NCBI RefSeq assembly: GCF_902196125.1
Contig: NZ_CABIKG010000005.1
Location: forward strand, 1-64,000
Reading direction: 5' to 3'
DNA: 64,000 nucleotides
From: Helicobacter suis
GTDB lineage: Bacteria; Campylobacterota; Campylobacteria; Campylobacterales; Helicobacteraceae
Shown piece after piece: positions 35,736 to 46,574 of this stretch (its first letter is position 1; the number at the start of each line of letters is the position of its first letter). The position numbers and the translations under genes are program-made. Under the pieces are notes generated by a model. That model saw only the letters and a list, made by a program, of their open reading frames with translations. It was not told where the DNA came from and did no database searches.

Positions 35736-38360
35736 CTAACCGGTATTGCGTAGCCCTTGGGCAATGCCTATTAAAGTACTTTCTATAGCTAGCTTTAATT
35801 TAGCCTGTTTTAAGCTATCTGCTTGATCAAAGACCTTAATAAGCTCAATTTGTAAGCAATTTAGAGCATTGATATAAGGTTTTCTAAATAAAATACCTTG
35901 TTGTATCAGCGGGTCTTTTTCTAAAAGTTTTGTTTCTAAGCGTACCGCTAATACTAAGCGCAAGGTTATTTGATACTCTTTCTCAATGCATTCCCAAATC
36001 TTGGTAGCATTTTGAGTGTGGAGGGCAAAGCAGTGGTATTGTTTAGCAATGTCTAGATCAACCTTTAAAAGCACCTGAGCGATGTTATCTAACACAACCT
36101 TAAAAAACCCTCCCTCTTGGTAATGATCGCGTAAGTGTTCTAAGGGCACACTTTGCAAAGCACTGCCCACCCCATACCAAGCGGGTAAAATACTGCGGTT
36201 TTGAGTCCAAGCAAAGACCCAAGGGATTGCCCGTAAATCCTCAATACGGTTACTTTGCTTGCGCTTGGCTGGGCGAGAGCCAAGATTAAGTTCTTGGATA
36301 AAGGCAATGGGTGTAGCGCATTTAAAGTAGTCTAAAAAGCCGGGCATGGTGTATAGCTGGCGGTAGGTTTGATAAGAAAGAGTAGAGAGGGTTTGCATGG
36401 TTTGTGTGGCTAAACTTTTAGGTGGAGAAATGCCATGTGTATCGTAGATAGATTTTTTCAACAAAGCGCCCATGATGTTAGAGAGGTTTTTATGTGCGCT
36501 AGTGGCATTAAGATACCTAGAACTAATCACTTCGCCTTGTTCGGTGATTTTTAAGCTATCTTGCACGCTATAAAGAGGCGCGCTTAAAAGGGCGTCTTCT
36601 AAACTCCCACCCCCACGACTCACACTCCCCCCGCGTCCATGGAATAAAATAAACTGGATACCTAATTCTTTGCCTAAAGCCATAAGCTCACTAATGGCGA
36701 TGTAAAGGTTATAATTACTGGCAAATATCCCCCCATCTTTACTAGAATCTGAATAGCCAATCATGATTTCTTGTTTGTTATCCATGCTTTCTAAATAGGC
36801 TTTATAGTGAGGATTAGCATATAAGGTTTGTAAAATTTGTGGGGCTTGGTTTAGATCGTTAATGGTTTCAAAAAGCGGCGTGATGTAAATTTGGTGGGGG
36901 TGGTTTAACCTAGCCTGTTTAGCCAGCCATAACACGCAAAGTAAATCGCTAGCCTGAGTGGTCATTGAGACAATAATAGAGGCAAAGGTAGGCTTAGCAA
37001 TTTTAATCTTTGCCCATATAATTGTTAAAAAAGCCTCTAAGAGGCGTTTACACTCCTCACTCACTTTAGGCAAAAGCGTACAAAGAGCCAGAGGTTCTAA
37101 ACTAAGGGCGTGATCTAAAATCTCTAATTTTTGATCTTCTTCTAGTTGGTAAAAACCAGAGCACAAACCAAGCAAGCTAAAAACCTCACTCACAGCATAA
37201 AGAAAAACCTCTCTATGTTCTCTAAAATCTAGGCGCAATAAGTGAAAGCCACCTAAGAGTACCAAATGTTTGAAATGCAATAAAGAGCGCTGTAAACTTG
37301 GTTTGAGATTTTTAAGTAGTAGCGTAATATCTGCAAGTAATTCTTGAGCGTCTTGGTAAGCAAAATCTATAGGTAGGGGGGAATTTAAAGCAATGAGGCG
37401 ATTTTTAAGCTTTAACTCCATTAAAACGAGCTTAGCTCTAAAGGGCTCTTTAATGTGTAATCTAGCACTTGTCAAATCTAGTTTAGAAGAATGTGCCTCT
37501 AAATCTGCCTTTAAATCCTCTGAAATGGAGCAAAGATCAGCAGAAATAGAAAGCTCACGGCGTAACTTTTTAATCTGTTTTAAATACAGATTGATGATTA
37601 AATCATGCTGGATTAAGATCACTTGGCGCACTAGATCATTGCTCACCGTAGGATTGCCATCGCGATCGCCCCCTATCCAACTACCTAATTGAATTGGGGC
37701 ATGTTCTAAGGGTTGTTCTAACTTCTCTTGGATTTCTTGAAACAACTCTAAACAACTGGGCAAAAGCGAGTTTTCCAAAATATAAAGTAAGTTATCTAAC
37801 TCAAAGAGTACTTCTAGTTTTTCTTGGCGTACAAGGTGGCTATTCCATAAAAGACGCAAACGATAAGCTAGGCGCTCTTTAGCATGTCTAGTTATTTGAG
37901 GACTACAAGGGTTATCAAAGAGGATAGAGAGGTCTTGATACATTTCATAAATGGCCTCTAAAAAGGTACGGCGCATAGACTGGGTGGGGTGGGCGGTAAA
38001 AACGGGGTAAAAAGTAATTTGGCTAAACTTCTCTTGCAGGGTTTTTTCAATAAATCCTTCTTGTTTAAGAGAATTATAGGCCTGTGTAATCCCTAATAAA
38101 GAGGGTTGTTTATTCTGGTAGCGCTCCTCAATTATGTTAGCTAAAATGTTGTAAAGAGAAAAGGCCTTAATCACATCTAAAATCTGTTCAGAGGCAATAC
38201 TAGCCTGTAGTTGTTTGATCAACATTTCTTGAGGGGCGGAGCTACTAAATAACTCTTTAAGTGCTAAAAAGTGATTGATACTAGCCGGGCTAAATTCTTG
38301 TAAAATTTCTAATAATAAGTCTTGGAGAAAGTTTAGCTCTAACTGGGTGTTTTGTTGCAC
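35736..38360 (-). CDS. ppc: Phosphoenolpyruvate carboxylase
   Basis: An 874-residue enzyme making oxaloacetate from PEP and bicarbonate, refilling the citric acid cycle. I choose GTG 38360 because GGAGG lies just upstream and the family length (about 880) fits; the open frame to 38477 would run across the divergent ilvC start. Signature motifs: FTAHPTQSMRR (catalytic His), WIGGDRDGNPTV, GYSDSSKDGGIFASN, FHGRGGSVSRGGG and the C-terminal end ...GIAQGLRNTG, the latter typical of PEPC. Nine bases upstream of the secreted-protein gene on the same strand. Confidence 0.93.
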   Translation of the reverse strand: MQQNTQLELNFLQDLLLEILQEFSPASINHFLALKELFSSSAPQEMLIKQLQASIASEQILDVIKAFSLYNILANIIEERYQNKQPSLLGITQAYNSLKQEGFIEKTLQEKFSQITFYPVFTAHPTQSMRRTFLEAIYEMYQDLSILFDNPCSPQITRHAKERLAYRLRLLWNSHLVRQEKLEVLFELDNLLYILENSLLPSCLELFQEIQEKLEQPLEHAPIQLGSWIGGDRDGNPTVSNDLVRQVILIQHDLIINLYLKQIKKLRRELSISADLCSISEDLKADLEAHSSKLDLTSARLHIKEPFRAKLVLMELKLKNRLIALNSPLPIDFAYQDAQELLADITLLLKNLKPSLQRSLLHFKHLVLLGGFHLLRLDFREHREVFLYAVSEVFSLLGLCSGFYQLEEDQKLEILDHALSLEPLALCTLLPKVSEECKRLLEAFLTIIWAKIKIAKPTFASIIVSMTTQASDLLCVLWLAKQARLNHPHQIYITPLFETINDLNQAPQILQTLYANPHYKAYLESMDNKQEIMIGYSDSSKDGGIFASNYNLYIAISELMALGKELGIQFILFHGRGGSVSRGGGSLEDALLSAPLYSVQDSLKITEQGEVISSRYLNATSAHKNLSNIMGALLKKSIYDTHGISPPKSLATQTMQTLSTLSYQTYRQLYTMPGFLDYFKCATPIAFIQELNLGSRPAKRKQSNRIEDLRAIPWVFAWTQNRSILPAWYGVGSALQSVPLEHLRDHYQEGGFFKVVLDNIAQVLLKVDLDIAKQYHCFALHTQNATKIWECIEKEYQITLRLVLAVRLETKLLEKDPLIQQGILFRKPYINALNCLQIELIKVFDQADSLKQAKLKLAIESTLIGIAQGLRNTG

Positions 38361-38435
38361 AACTCCTCCTATAAAACAAAGCTTAAGTTGTTTTTTCCTA
38401 CAATACGGGGCTATTATAGTGCAAAAAGGTAATTC

Positions 38436-39443
38436 GTGTCCACTCCTTTTAAGACTTTGCCTATCTATACAGATCAAGGTGTCAATTTAAACACGCTTTT
38501 ATCTCAAAAGGTCGCTATTTTAGGCTATGGATCGCATGGCCGCGCCCACGCCCTTAATCTTAAAGATAGCGGAATAAATGTAAAAATTGGGCTATACCCT
38601 TCAAGTCCTAGCATTGCACGCGCTAAGAGTGATGGATTTGAAGTTTTAAGTGTTAGTACATGTGTACAAGAGTGCGACATACTAGTTTTACTTTTACCCG
38701 ATGAAATACATGGAGATATTTATCACCAAGAAATTGCGCCCCATATTAAGCCCGGACAAACTCTCATTTTTGCACATGGGTTTAGTATTTGTTTTGGGCA
38801 AGTTAAAGTACCTATCGGGGTGGGGGTGGTGTTAGTTTCGCCTAAGGGCACGGGTAAAGCAGTACGCGAGACTTATAAACAAGGTAGCGGGGTTTTTGCT
38901 CTCATGGCCATAGAACAAGAAAATAGCGCGCAAAATGCTAAAGAACTTGCTTTGGGCTATGCTTGTGCTCTTGGGTGTGGGCGTGTGGGGATTTTACAAA
39001 CCACCTTTAAAGATGAAACCCATGGCGATCTCTTTGGCGAACAGGCGGTATTATGTGGCGGGCTGGTGGTTTTATTAAAAAAGGCATTTGAAACCTTAGT
39101 AGAAGCGGGTTATCCAATGGAGGTTGCTTATTTTGAGTGTATCCATGAAATTAAAGTGATTGCGGATTTGATTTATACTAAGGGTGTGGCTGGCATGCAA
39201 GAGCATATTTCTAATACGGCTGAATATGGCGGGCTTGTGAGTGGGGATAAAATTATAGGTACTGGTGTTAAAGCGCGCATGCAAGAGGTGTTAAAGAGTA
39301 TTCAAAATGGCGCGTTTACACGGCAATTTTTAGAGGAAAAAGAAAGGGGTTATGCGCAAATAAAAGCCCATAAGAAAACTTTTAAAACCCACCCCTTAGA
39401 GCAAATCGGGGCGCATTTGCGCGGGTATTTATTTAAGAATTAA
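38436..39443 (+). CDS. ilvC: Ketol-acid reductoisomerase
   Basis: A 335-residue class I enzyme of valine, leucine and isoleucine synthesis. NADPH-binding motif [17 protein letters not shown] at about 30-46; metal and substrate residues in [30 protein letters not shown] and SNTAEYGG. Length agrees with the short bacterial form. It heads the plus-strand block ilvC-minD-minE-dprA-ruvX, which has the same order in H. pylori. The start near GTG/ATG 38436 overlaps nothing if ppc begins at 38360. Confidence 0.95.
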   Translation: MSTPFKTLPIYTDQGVNLNTLLSQKVAILGYGSHGRAHALNLKDSGINVKIGLYPSSPSIARAKSDGFEVLSVSTCVQECDILVLLLPDEIHGDIYHQEIAPHIKPGQTLIFAHGFSICFGQVKVPIGVGVVLVSPKGTGKAVRETYKQGSGVFALMAIEQENSAQNAKELALGYACALGCGRVGILQTTFKDETHGDLFGEQAVLCGGLVVLLKKAFETLVEAGYPMEVAYFECIHEIKVIADLIYTKGVAGMQEHISNTAEYGGLVSGDKIIGTGVKARMQEVLKSIQNGAFTRQFLEEKERGYAQIKAHKKTFKTHPLEQIGAHLRGYLFKN

Positions 39444-39451
39444 GGGAACTT

Positions 39452-40252
39452 GTGGTTATTACAATTACATCGGGCAAAGGGGGAGTGGGTAAGAGCACCA
39501 CTACGGCTAATTTAGCCATTGGGCTAGCCATGCAAGAAAAGAAAGTTTTAGCAATTGATTTTGATATTGGGCTACGCAATTTAGACATGATTTTAGGCTT
39601 AGAAAACCGCATTGTTTATGATGTTGTAGATGTGATGGAGGGCAACTGCAAGTTAGCCCAAGCCTTGATTAATGATAAAAAGAACAAAAACCTTTATTTC
39701 CTACCCGCCTCACAGAGCAAGGATAAAAATATTTTAGACAAATCTAAAGTACAGGCTTTAATTAATGAGGTTAGACCCCAATTTGACTTTATCTTATTAG
39801 ATTCTCCTGCTGGGATTGAAAGCGGGTTTGAACATGCCATGCTCTTTGCCGATCGCGCTATTATCGTGGTAACACCAGAGGTTAGTAGTGTTAGAGATAG
39901 CGATCGCGTGATTGGAATTATTGATGCTAAGAGTCAAAAGGTTAAAGAAGGGCAAGAAATGATCAAAGATATTTTAATTAACCGTATCAAGCCTGAGTTA
40001 GTAGAAAAGCAAGAAATGCTTTCTAATGAAGATGTGTTGAAAATTCTAGCCTTGCCCCTCATTGGTTTAGTACCCGAAGATGATAAGATCATTTCAGCGA
40101 CTAATACAGGAGAGCCCATTATTTATAGCTCAAGCCCTAGCGCTTTAGCTTTTAAGCGAATCACACAGCGCCTTTTGGGTCAAGAAGTCGCCTTTCCTGA
40201 GTTTAAAGCCAAAAAAGGTCTAGTTGGGGCTATTAAGGGGTGGTTTGCATGA
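39452..40252 (+). CDS. minD: Septum-site ATPase MinD
   Basis: A 266-residue deviant Walker ATPase that positions the division septum by oscillating with MinE. P-loop [12 protein letters not shown] at about 4-15, switch [11 protein letters not shown], switch [11 protein letters not shown]. The C-terminus ([13 protein letters not shown]) is an amphipathic membrane-targeting helix. GTG start eight bases after ilvC. Its stop overlaps the minE ATG. Confidence 0.95.
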   Translation: MVITITSGKGGVGKSTTTANLAIGLAMQEKKVLAIDFDIGLRNLDMILGLENRIVYDVVDVMEGNCKLAQALINDKKNKNLYFLPASQSKDKNILDKSKVQALINEVRPQFDFILLDSPAGIESGFEHAMLFADRAIIVVTPEVSSVRDSDRVIGIIDAKSQKVKEGQEMIKDILINRIKPELVEKQEMLSNEDVLKILALPLIGLVPEDDKIISATNTGEPIIYSSSPSALAFKRITQRLLGQEVAFPEFKAKKGLVGAIKGWFA

Positions 40253-40506
40253 ACTTACTTACCAGATGGTCTAAAGGGTCTAATAGCGCTGGTGTGGCTA
40301 AGGATCGCTTAAGACTTGTTTTAGCCTGTGATCGTAGCATGCGCTTGCCCTATATTGAGGAAATGAAAAAAGAAATTTTAGCTGTGGTGCAAAAATACAC
40401 CCAAACAAGTAAGATTGATGTACGGGCTAATTCTAACCATGACATTGATACTTTAGAAGTTGAAATTGTGCTAGAAAAGAATAAGGCTCAAACTTGCCCG
40501 TATTAA
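40249..40506 (+). CDS. minE: Cell division topological factor MinE
   Basis: An 85-residue partner of MinD from ATG 40249 (ATGA overlap with the minD stop). N-terminal anti-MinCD helix with [15 protein letters not shown]-terminal dimerisation region with [17 protein letters not shown] and DTLEVEIVL. MinC is not visible here. It overlaps the TTG start of dprA by 13 bases. Confidence 0.92.
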   Translation: MNLLTRWSKGSNSAGVAKDRLRLVLACDRSMRLPYIEEMKKEILAVVQKYTQTSKIDVRANSNHDIDTLEVEIVLEKNKAQTCPY

Positions 40507-41303
40507 GCCATCTTAACTACACCTTACTTAATGCCCTGCCCACAGTCTTAGGGCATCTTAAAAATCCACCACAAAATTTATACTATACGGGTCGCTTAGA
40601 ACTTCTCAATGCTCCTTTTAAAGTTGCGCTAGTGGGTACGCGCAAACCCAGTGTCTACACCCAACAACTCACGGCTAAATTAGCAAAGGGCATTGTACAA
40701 ATAGGGGGAGTGGTGGTTAGTGGTGGGGCTTTAGGGGTAGATATTATTGCTCAAAAAAATGCACTGCCCCATACAATCATGATCTCCCCTTGTAGTTTAG
40801 ATTTAATCTATCCTCCAAGTAATCATTTAACTATTATGGATATTGCCAAAGAAGGCTTACTAATAAGCGAGTACAAAGAGAAATTTCAACCTTATCGTTT
40901 TTCATTTTTAGAACGAAACCGTTTAGTGGTGGCCTTAAGCGATTTAGTGATTATTCCAGAAGCAAGCCATAATAGCGGCTCTATGGCAAGCGCTCATTTA
41001 ACCCTAGCCCAAAAAAAACCTCTCTTTGTATTGCCCCAGCGGCTTTATGAGAGTGAGGGAACTCTCTTTCTTTTAGCACAAAATAATGCCCGAGCAATTT
41101 ATGATATAGATGCCTTTTTAGATCAATTAGCCCAAAAATTTAACACAAATCTCCCCAAAGAAAAAGCACAAAACGCTTTTTTAAAATTCTGCCAGAGTGC
41201 GCCTAGTTTTGAGGAAGCGTACGCTAAATTTGGGGATTTTCTCTTAGAACAAGAACTGTTAGGGGTGATTAAACGAGAAAACGGGCGGGTTGTGCTGTTA
41301 TGA
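40494..41303 (+). CDS. dprA: DNA processing protein DprA
   Basis: A 269-residue protein that loads RecA on single-stranded DNA during natural transformation. The Rossmann-like core carries VALVGTRKPS, VVVSGGALGVD and LERNRLVVALSDLVIIPEAS with GSMASA, the standard DprA signatures; a C-terminal winged-helix-like part follows ([16 protein letters not shown]). The TTG start at 40494 overlaps minE, and its end overlaps ruvX by one codon. Natural competence is well known in Helicobacter. Confidence 0.92.
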   Translation: MPVLSHLNYTLLNALPTVLGHLKNPPQNLYYTGRLELLNAPFKVALVGTRKPSVYTQQLTAKLAKGIVQIGGVVVSGGALGVDIIAQKNALPHTIMISPCSLDLIYPPSNHLTIMDIAKEGLLISEYKEKFQPYRFSFLERNRLVVALSDLVIIPEASHNSGSMASAHLTLAQKKPLFVLPQRLYESEGTLFLLAQNNARAIYDIDAFLDQLAQKFNTNLPKEKAQNAFLKFCQSAPSFEEAYAKFGDFLLEQELLGVIKRENGRVVLL

Positions 41304-41695
41304 TTTTGGCATGTGATATTGGGCTTAAACGAATCGGTCTTGCCATTTATACACAAAAAATTATTCTGCCCCTTGATCCTATTAAGCGCATTAACCGTAA
41401 ACAAGCTAGTTTAGAACTACTCCATTTTTTAGAAACTAAAAAGGCCACCAAACTCATCGTCGGGTTGCCCCATGCCTGCTACACCACGCGCCAACGCATC
41501 TTACATTTTATAAATTTACTTAACTTTGCACCTATTGTTTATGTAGAAGAAGATAATAGTAGTATAGAGGCGCTTAAGAATCTTTGGCATTTATCCAGTA
41601 AAAAGCGCCAAAAAGCCCGTAAAGACGGCACACTAGATAGTTTAGCTGCCTGTGAGATTTTAAGGCGCTATCTAGCTCAAGAAATGTTAGTATAA
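41300..41695 (+). CDS. ruvX: Putative Holliday junction resolvase RuvX/YqgF
   Basis: A 131-residue RNase H-fold protein. The first Asp is in [13 protein letters not shown], the second acidic site in VYVEEDNSS and the last in [14 protein letters not shown]. In E. coli YqgF matures 16S rRNA; a resolvase role is also proposed. Last gene of the ilvC block, coupled to dprA by an ATGA overlap, and 19 bases overlap the convergent yebC end. Confidence 0.88.
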   Translation: MILACDIGLKRIGLAIYTQKIILPLDPIKRINRKQASLELLHFLETKKATKLIVGLPHACYTTRQRILHFINLLNFAPIVYVEEDNSSIEALKNLWHLSSKKRQKARKDGTLDSLAACEILRRYLAQEMLV

Positions 41696-42399
41696 AGCGC
41701 GACGACATCATCATCTTCTTCTATTCTATCTAAAAGCTTTCTACTCTCTGCTAGCGCTTCTTCACTTAAATCAATAGGGGTATTGGGAATGCGTTGTAAA
41801 GAGGCTTTTAAAATGGGGATTTTTAAAGCATCAAATCCTTCATGGAGTTCTTTAAAACTTGTATAATCACCTATGGCCACTAATACATCTTCAATAATTT
41901 CTAAAGACTCTAAACCATAATCAATTAAAGCCAACTCCACATCTTCGCTTGAAAACCCTAAAGAATTTAGATCAGAAAGGGCGCATTCAAAGACACTTTT
42001 TTTAGAAAACATAAACTCCAAAGAACCATTGCTTAGAATACTGGCCCCGGGTGTTTTATTAAAATAGCTTTTAAGATTAGCAATGGTGCGGGTGGGGTTA
42101 TCTGTCATGCACTCAATAAAGAGCAAAACACCATAATTAGCCCGCCCCTCATAGCTAATTTCTATCAAATTCCCCTCATTACTGCTTGCCCGCTTGATTG
42201 CTGCCTCAATATTATCCTTTGGCATATTTTGGGCTTTGGCATTTAAAATAGCTGTGCGTAATTTAGCATTGCTAGCTGGATCGCCCCCGCCCTCTTTAGC
42301 TGCTAGAGTAATAGCCTTAGCTAGTTTAGGAAAAATTTTACTCATTTTATCCCAGCGTTTTTCCTTAGCCGCTCTTCTGTATTCAAAAGCTCTTCCCAT
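41677..42399 (-). CDS. YebC/PmpR family regulatory or translation factor
   Basis: A 240-residue YebC-family protein. Typical parts: [21 protein letters not shown] reduced here to its key motif [44 protein letters not shown] and the [11 protein letters not shown] segment. Members act as transcription regulators or, as shown more recently, relieve ribosome stalling at prolines. Last in a minus-strand run arsR-arsS-purF-hemB-yebC. Its start abuts the hemB stop. Confidence 0.9.
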   Translation of the reverse strand: MGRAFEYRRAAKEKRWDKMSKIFPKLAKAITLAAKEGGGDPASNAKLRTAILNAKAQNMPKDNIEAAIKRASSNEGNLIEISYEGRANYGVLLFIECMTDNPTRTIANLKSYFNKTPGASILSNGSLEFMFSKKSVFECALSDLNSLGFSSEDVELALIDYGLESLEIIEDVLVAIGDYTSFKELHEGFDALKIPILKASLQRIPNTPIDLSEEALAESRKLLDRIEEDDDVVALYTNIS

Positions 42400-43370
42400 T
42401 AAACCTCCCTTTGTAAAATTTCTGCAATCTCTTTAGCGTGATAACTAATGATTATATCTGCCCCCGCTCGTTTAAAAGCTATCATGGTTTCAAATAAAAG
42501 CGCTGGATAATCCATAAGATTTTGTGCCTGTGCAAGTTTAAACATAGCATATTCCCCGCTTACATTATAAAGCGCCAAAGGTAAAAGCGTGCGTTCACGG
42601 ACATCGCGCAAAATGTCTAAATACGCTAAGGCCGGCTTGATCATTAAAATATCTGCCCCCTGCACTTCATCTTCTAAGCTTTCTAAAATGGCTTCTCTGC
42701 GGTTGGCATAATCCATTTGATAACTCTTACGATCCCCAAAACTAGGGGCTGAGTTAGCCGCATCTCTAAAAGGACCATAATAGCTACTAGCAAATTTAGT
42801 TGAATAACTCATGATTGGAATATGATGAAAATTAACCTTATCTAAAGCCTTGCGTAAACTAGCTACCATGCCATCAAGCATAGCGCTAGGGGCAATCATA
42901 TCCACCCCGCTTTCTACTAAGATCAAAGCCTGCTTTTCTAAAATTTCTAAGCTGGCATCGTTGTCTAAAACCCCCTCTTTTAAAATCCCACAATGCCCGT
43001 GATCAGTATATTCACAAAAACACAAATCAGCGATCACACATAAATTAGGAAAATGCTTTTTGATGGCTTTTGTTGCCTGAGCTACAGGGTGATTAGAATC
43101 AAGAGCTGCTGAGCCTATGGCGTCTTTATGCTTAGGGATACCAAAGAGTAAAACCGCTTGAATGCCTAAATTTTGCAAAAGCGCACATTCCTCTAGCAAA
43201 GCCTTTAAACCCATTTGATAGACCCCGGGCATGGAGGCAATGGGGGTTTTGTCTTCTAAACCTTGCGCAATAAAAAGAGGGGCGATAAAATCTTGTATAC
43301 AAAGCTTGGTTTGGCGCACAAGCGTACGCATGGTTTGTGTGGTTCTAAGGCGTCTAAAGCGTTTAAACAT
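42399..43370 (-). CDS. hemB: Delta-aminolevulinic acid dehydratase (porphobilinogen synthase)
   Basis: A 323-residue enzyme joining two aminolevulinate molecules to porphobilinogen for haem. Start ATG 43370 is preferred to 43397 because AAAGGAGAG lies just upstream and length then equals H. pylori HemB. The Schiff-base lysines are in [16 protein letters not shown] and [11 protein letters not shown]; metal-binding [12 protein letters not shown] is visible. The start overlaps the purF-like stop. Confidence 0.93.
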   Translation of the reverse strand: MFKRFRRLRTTQTMRTLVRQTKLCIQDFIAPLFIAQGLEDKTPIASMPGVYQMGLKALLEECALLQNLGIQAVLLFGIPKHKDAIGSAALDSNHPVAQATKAIKKHFPNLCVIADLCFCEYTDHGHCGILKEGVLDNDASLEILEKQALILVESGVDMIAPSAMLDGMVASLRKALDKVNFHHIPIMSYSTKFASSYYGPFRDAANSAPSFGDRKSYQMDYANRREAILESLEDEVQGADILMIKPALAYLDILRDVRERTLLPLALYNVSGEYAMFKLAQAQNLMDYPALLFETMIAFKRAGADIIISYHAKEIAEILQREV

Positions 43371-44544
43371 GATCTCTCCTTTTAAAGCAGTTTTCACAAA
43401 AGTGCATTTTAATAGCTTCTCTAAGCCCCTCTAGGGATAAAAACCCCACAAAATCCGCCCCAATTTTTAAGGCTTCCTCTCCTGCTACACTTAAAAGCTC
43501 GCTCTCCTCTGGAATGTCTATCCCCCAAAAGCAAGCAGAGAGAAGAGGGGGGGCGCTTAAAAGTAAACTAATGTGTTTAGCCCCTGCCTCTTTTAACATT
43601 TCAATCACAACTAAACTTGTCGTACCGCGTACTAAAGAGTCATCTATCAGAATGAGGCTTTTATTTTTAACGCTATTTGGTACAAGCATGAATTTTTGTT
43701 TTGCTTTAAGTAGGCGCTCTTCTTGGGTGGGTTCTATAAAAGAGCGGCCTACATAGGGATTAAGGCTAAGAAGGGGGGCAAAGGGTAAATTAAGGCTTTT
43801 AGCGTAAAAAAGGGCTGCTAGCGTGCCACTATTAGGGATTGGCACCACTAAATCTGCTTTAAGGGGGTGTTCTTTGGCTAGAATTTTACCCAGATCCTCA
43901 CGCAAGGTGTAGACGCTTTGGTTAAAAAGCTGGCTAGCAGGGTGGCTAAAATAAATCGCCTCAAACACGCAGGGGCTAGGGTTGTTTGTGGGCTGTTTAA
44001 AAGTTTGCATGCCCTCTTTTGAAAAAATTAACATTTCCCCCGCTTCTACTTCTCTAATCTTTGTTGCCCTTAGAGCCTGCAGAGCACAAGTTTCACTAGC
44101 TAGCATAAACCCTTTATTTAGAAAGCCTACACTTAAGGGTCTAAAACCCTTTATATCTCGCATAGCAATTAAAATCTCTGCACTCAAGAGTAAAAAACTA
44201 TAGCCCCCTTGTAGCTGAGGTAAAATCTCTTGAATCTTATTTACTAAACTTTTAGCTTGGCTTTTTTCTAAGAGATTGAGAATAAAAGAGGCGGGGGAAT
44301 TTGAGTTAGATAAGCGCCCACAAAAGGCAAGGGCTAAAGAGTGGTTGCTTTGAAAATCTTGATATGTACCTAAATTTTGACCGATGGCATGCTTACTTTC
44401 TAAAGTTGTGGTTTCTAAACTGGGAGGATTAATAAGATTTTTACCATTTGAGAGGGTAAAACGCATGCCTTGTTGGCCACGGTGTTGTAAAGCCAATAAA
44501 GCTTGTTGGAGTGGGGGCTTAGAGGCGTGATAAAAACCAATCAT
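43363..44544 (-). CDS. purF: PurF-like amidophosphoribosyltransferase lacking the catalytic cysteine
   Basis: A 393-residue PurF homologue. N-terminal Ntn-hydrolase domain: [35 protein letters not shown] and ASETCALQA all align with PurF. However the chain begins MIGFYHA where PurF has MCG, so the mature N-terminal cysteine nucleophile is replaced, and the oxyanion HGNLTN motif reads FCGRLSN. The PRPP domain is intact: [14 protein letters not shown]. The ATG overlaps the arsS stop, and no Cys codon lies upstream in frame. It cannot use glutamine; direct use of ammonia is plausible. Shorter than E. coli PurF (505). Confidence 0.8.
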   Translation of the reverse strand: MIGFYHASKPPLQQALLALQHRGQQGMRFTLSNGKNLINPPSLETTTLESKHAIGQNLGTYQDFQSNHSLALAFCGRLSNSNSPASFILNLLEKSQAKSLVNKIQEILPQLQGGYSFLLLSAEILIAMRDIKGFRPLSVGFLNKGFMLASETCALQALRATKIREVEAGEMLIFSKEGMQTFKQPTNNPSPCVFEAIYFSHPASQLFNQSVYTLREDLGKILAKEHPLKADLVVPIPNSGTLAALFYAKSLNLPFAPLLSLNPYVGRSFIEPTQEERLLKAKQKFMLVPNSVKNKSLILIDDSLVRGTTSLVVIEMLKEAGAKHISLLLSAPPLLSACFWGIDIPEESELLSVAGEEALKIGADFVGFLSLEGLREAIKMHFCENCFKRRDHV

Positions 44545-45821
44545 GAAGTTTTAAGAGATTTTTGGGGGTCTGGAAATTTAAGAAAGGAGGGGGTTAATTC
44601 TTGTAAAACACAACCATGGATTGTAAAAAAATTTTTGCCTTCATGGTGGGTATAACTTAGATGAAATCCCAAAGTGTCCAAAGCGCTTTTAATGATATAC
44701 ATACCAAGCCCAAACCCGTGCGCATCGCTGGGTTTTTCATGCTGGAAATAAGGTTTAAAGTAATGAATCAAATCTTCTTTAAGCGCTTGGCCTTGATTAG
44801 AAAGCCGTATATCCTTACCCACTACCTCAAGGCGTACTTGTCGGTTAGGACTGTATTTAAGCCCATTATCTAAAAGATTTTTAATCACTAAACTAAAGAG
44901 TTCAAAATCGGTTTCAAAAACACAATTGGGTACATCAGCCTGAATACAAGTACTCCCATGTTCAAGCAAGAGCATATTTTTAGCATGCTCAAGCAAGTGA
45001 TCCATTAAAAAAACCTCTTTAGTGATTTTGTAGTTCTTAGAGGATAATTGTTCAATGCGTGCAAATTGTTCAATCAAAGCATTGAGTCGTTTAAAAGTGG
45101 CTAAAAGGCGTTCTTTTTGGAGGGTATCATCTACCATTTCTGCTACAATCATGCCCTTTGTAATGGGGGTACGCAATTCATGCATAATGGCACGCAAGAA
45201 TAAAATGCGCGATTCATTCATGCCCTTGATTTTCTTAATAGCATTATCAAAGGCTAAAGCTAAATCGCCGATCTCATCTTGTTGATCGATTTTACATTCA
45301 ATGTTCATCTCGCCTTTAGAAAATAAATGTACTTTTTTGCGTAATTCATTAATAGGCATGAAACCCTGTAACATAAACATGAAAATTAAAATGATTAAAA
45401 GCGCCCCACATAAAATAGCAAAGTAGTAATTACGATAAGAAGTTTTATGTATCTCTTTATATAGCACGGTATTACCCTGACTTTTAAGAGAGATAAATAT
45501 TTTATTGCCTACTTTAATGATTTGGGCTAGAGGGTTTTCATTATCCTCAACTTTATCTTTCTGGTTAGCTAAGATTTCATGGAGCTCTTGCGGGGTGATT
45601 TCTTGAAAACCTAGTTCATGCAAATACACCTCAGCAGAGTAGCGGTTACTCCGATCGGCTAGTACTTGGTTAATCGTGGTGATGAATTGCTGGTGGCGAA
45701 TCTGGGCTTGGAAATCCTCATGATCGATTTGGGAGCGGATAAAATAATAAGAAAAGGCCGCAAAACTAGCAATTGAGACAACAAATAAAAAGACGATCTT
45801 ACTAAAGATTGAAGATGGCAA
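44541..45821 (-). CDS. arsS: Acid-sensing histidine kinase ArsS
   Basis: A 426-residue sensor kinase. Two membrane segments (about 8-26 and 130-150) bracket a periplasmic sensor of about 100 residues, then HAMP-like region, the phospho-acceptor His in FLRAIMHELRTPITKG, N box NNLLDNGLKYSP and G box HGFGLGMYIIKSAL. Ortholog of H. pylori HP0165, whose periplasmic histidines sense falling pH and regulate urease, amidase and outer-membrane genes. Stop overlaps purF; start lies two bases from the arsR stop. Confidence 0.93.
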   Translation of the reverse strand: MPSSIFSKIVFLFVVSIASFAAFSYYFIRSQIDHEDFQAQIRHQQFITTINQVLADRSNRYSAEVYLHELGFQEITPQELHEILANQKDKVEDNENPLAQIIKVGNKIFISLKSQGNTVLYKEIHKTSYRNYYFAILCGALLIILIFMFMLQGFMPINELRKKVHLFSKGEMNIECKIDQQDEIGDLALAFDNAIKKIKGMNESRILFLRAIMHELRTPITKGMIVAEMVDDTLQKERLLATFKRLNALIEQFARIEQLSSKNYKITKEVFLMDHLLEHAKNMLLLEHGSTCIQADVPNCVFETDFELFSLVIKNLLDNGLKYSPNRQVRLEVVGKDIRLSNQGQALKEDLIHYFKPYFQHEKPSDAHGFGLGMYIIKSALDTLGFHLSYTHHEGKNFFTIHGCVLQELTPSFLKFPDPQKSLKTS

Positions 45822-45822
45822 T

Positions 45823-46506
45823 TTAAAACTCTAGTTTGTAGCCGACTCCTCGCACCGAAATGATGTGCTTTGGTTTTTTAGGATCTTTTTCAATTTTAGA
45901 TCGCAAACGCCCAATGATCACATCAATGCTCTTATTAGAACTTTCTGGGTTGATTGACTCAGATTCAATAGCAATCGATTCGCGAGAAAACACATGGCCT
46001 TTTTTACTGATCAAAAGGGTAAGGATTTCATACTCCGCACGGGTGAGCTCTAACTTTTTATTGTGCATAAACACTTCGCGCGCATCTGAATCGATGCGAA
46101 AGAGCGAACTTCTTTGTTGCAAACTACCCTCTTGAAGTGGCTTTTTATGGTAGCGGCGTAAGAGAGACTGGATACGAATAAGGAGTTCTTTAGGATCGTA
46201 GGGTTTGGGGATATAATCATCTGCGCCACACTCAAAAGCTTGTACCTTATCGTCTAAATCGTTTCTGGCTGAGGAAATAATAATGGGAATGTCTTTTTGT
46301 TTAGAGATTTTTTTGCACACCTCTAAGCCATCTAAATTAGGCAAAGTCAAGTCTAAAAGCAATAAATCATACTGGTGGGTGATGGCTGCACTAATACCGG
46401 TATAGGGTTCATCGCAATTAACAACCTCAATGCCATGGCGATTTAAGAACTCACTTAAAATTTCGGCTAATTCTGCATCATCTTCTATCATGAGTATCCT
46501 GATCAT
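45823..46506 (-). CDS. arsR: Acid response regulator ArsR
   Basis: A 227-residue OmpR-type regulator from ATG 46506 (GAGG ahead; the frame to 46551 adds an unlikely leader). Receiver domain with acidic pocket IEDDAE and phospho-acceptor Asp52 in LLDLTLPN; winged-helix end with [19 protein letters not shown] and [17 protein letters not shown]. It forms the pair with ArsS. In H. pylori the protein is essential even unphosphorylated. The amiE gene in this window is a likely target. Confidence 0.94.
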   Translation of the reverse strand: MIRILMIEDDAELAEILSEFLNRHGIEVVNCDEPYTGISAAITHQYDLLLLDLTLPNLDGLEVCKKISKQKDIPIIISSARNDLDDKVQAFECGADDYIPKPYDPKELLIRIQSLLRRYHKKPLQEGSLQQRSSLFRIDSDAREVFMHNKKLELTRAEYEILTLLISKKGHVFSRESIAIESESINPESSNKSIDVIIGRLRSKIEKDPKKPKHIISVRGVGYKLEF

Positions 46507-46574
46507 TTTTACCTCACAAGAATTAATCAACAAGCTTTTTAATTCTAACACAAATTAAATTAAAAATAAAATTA

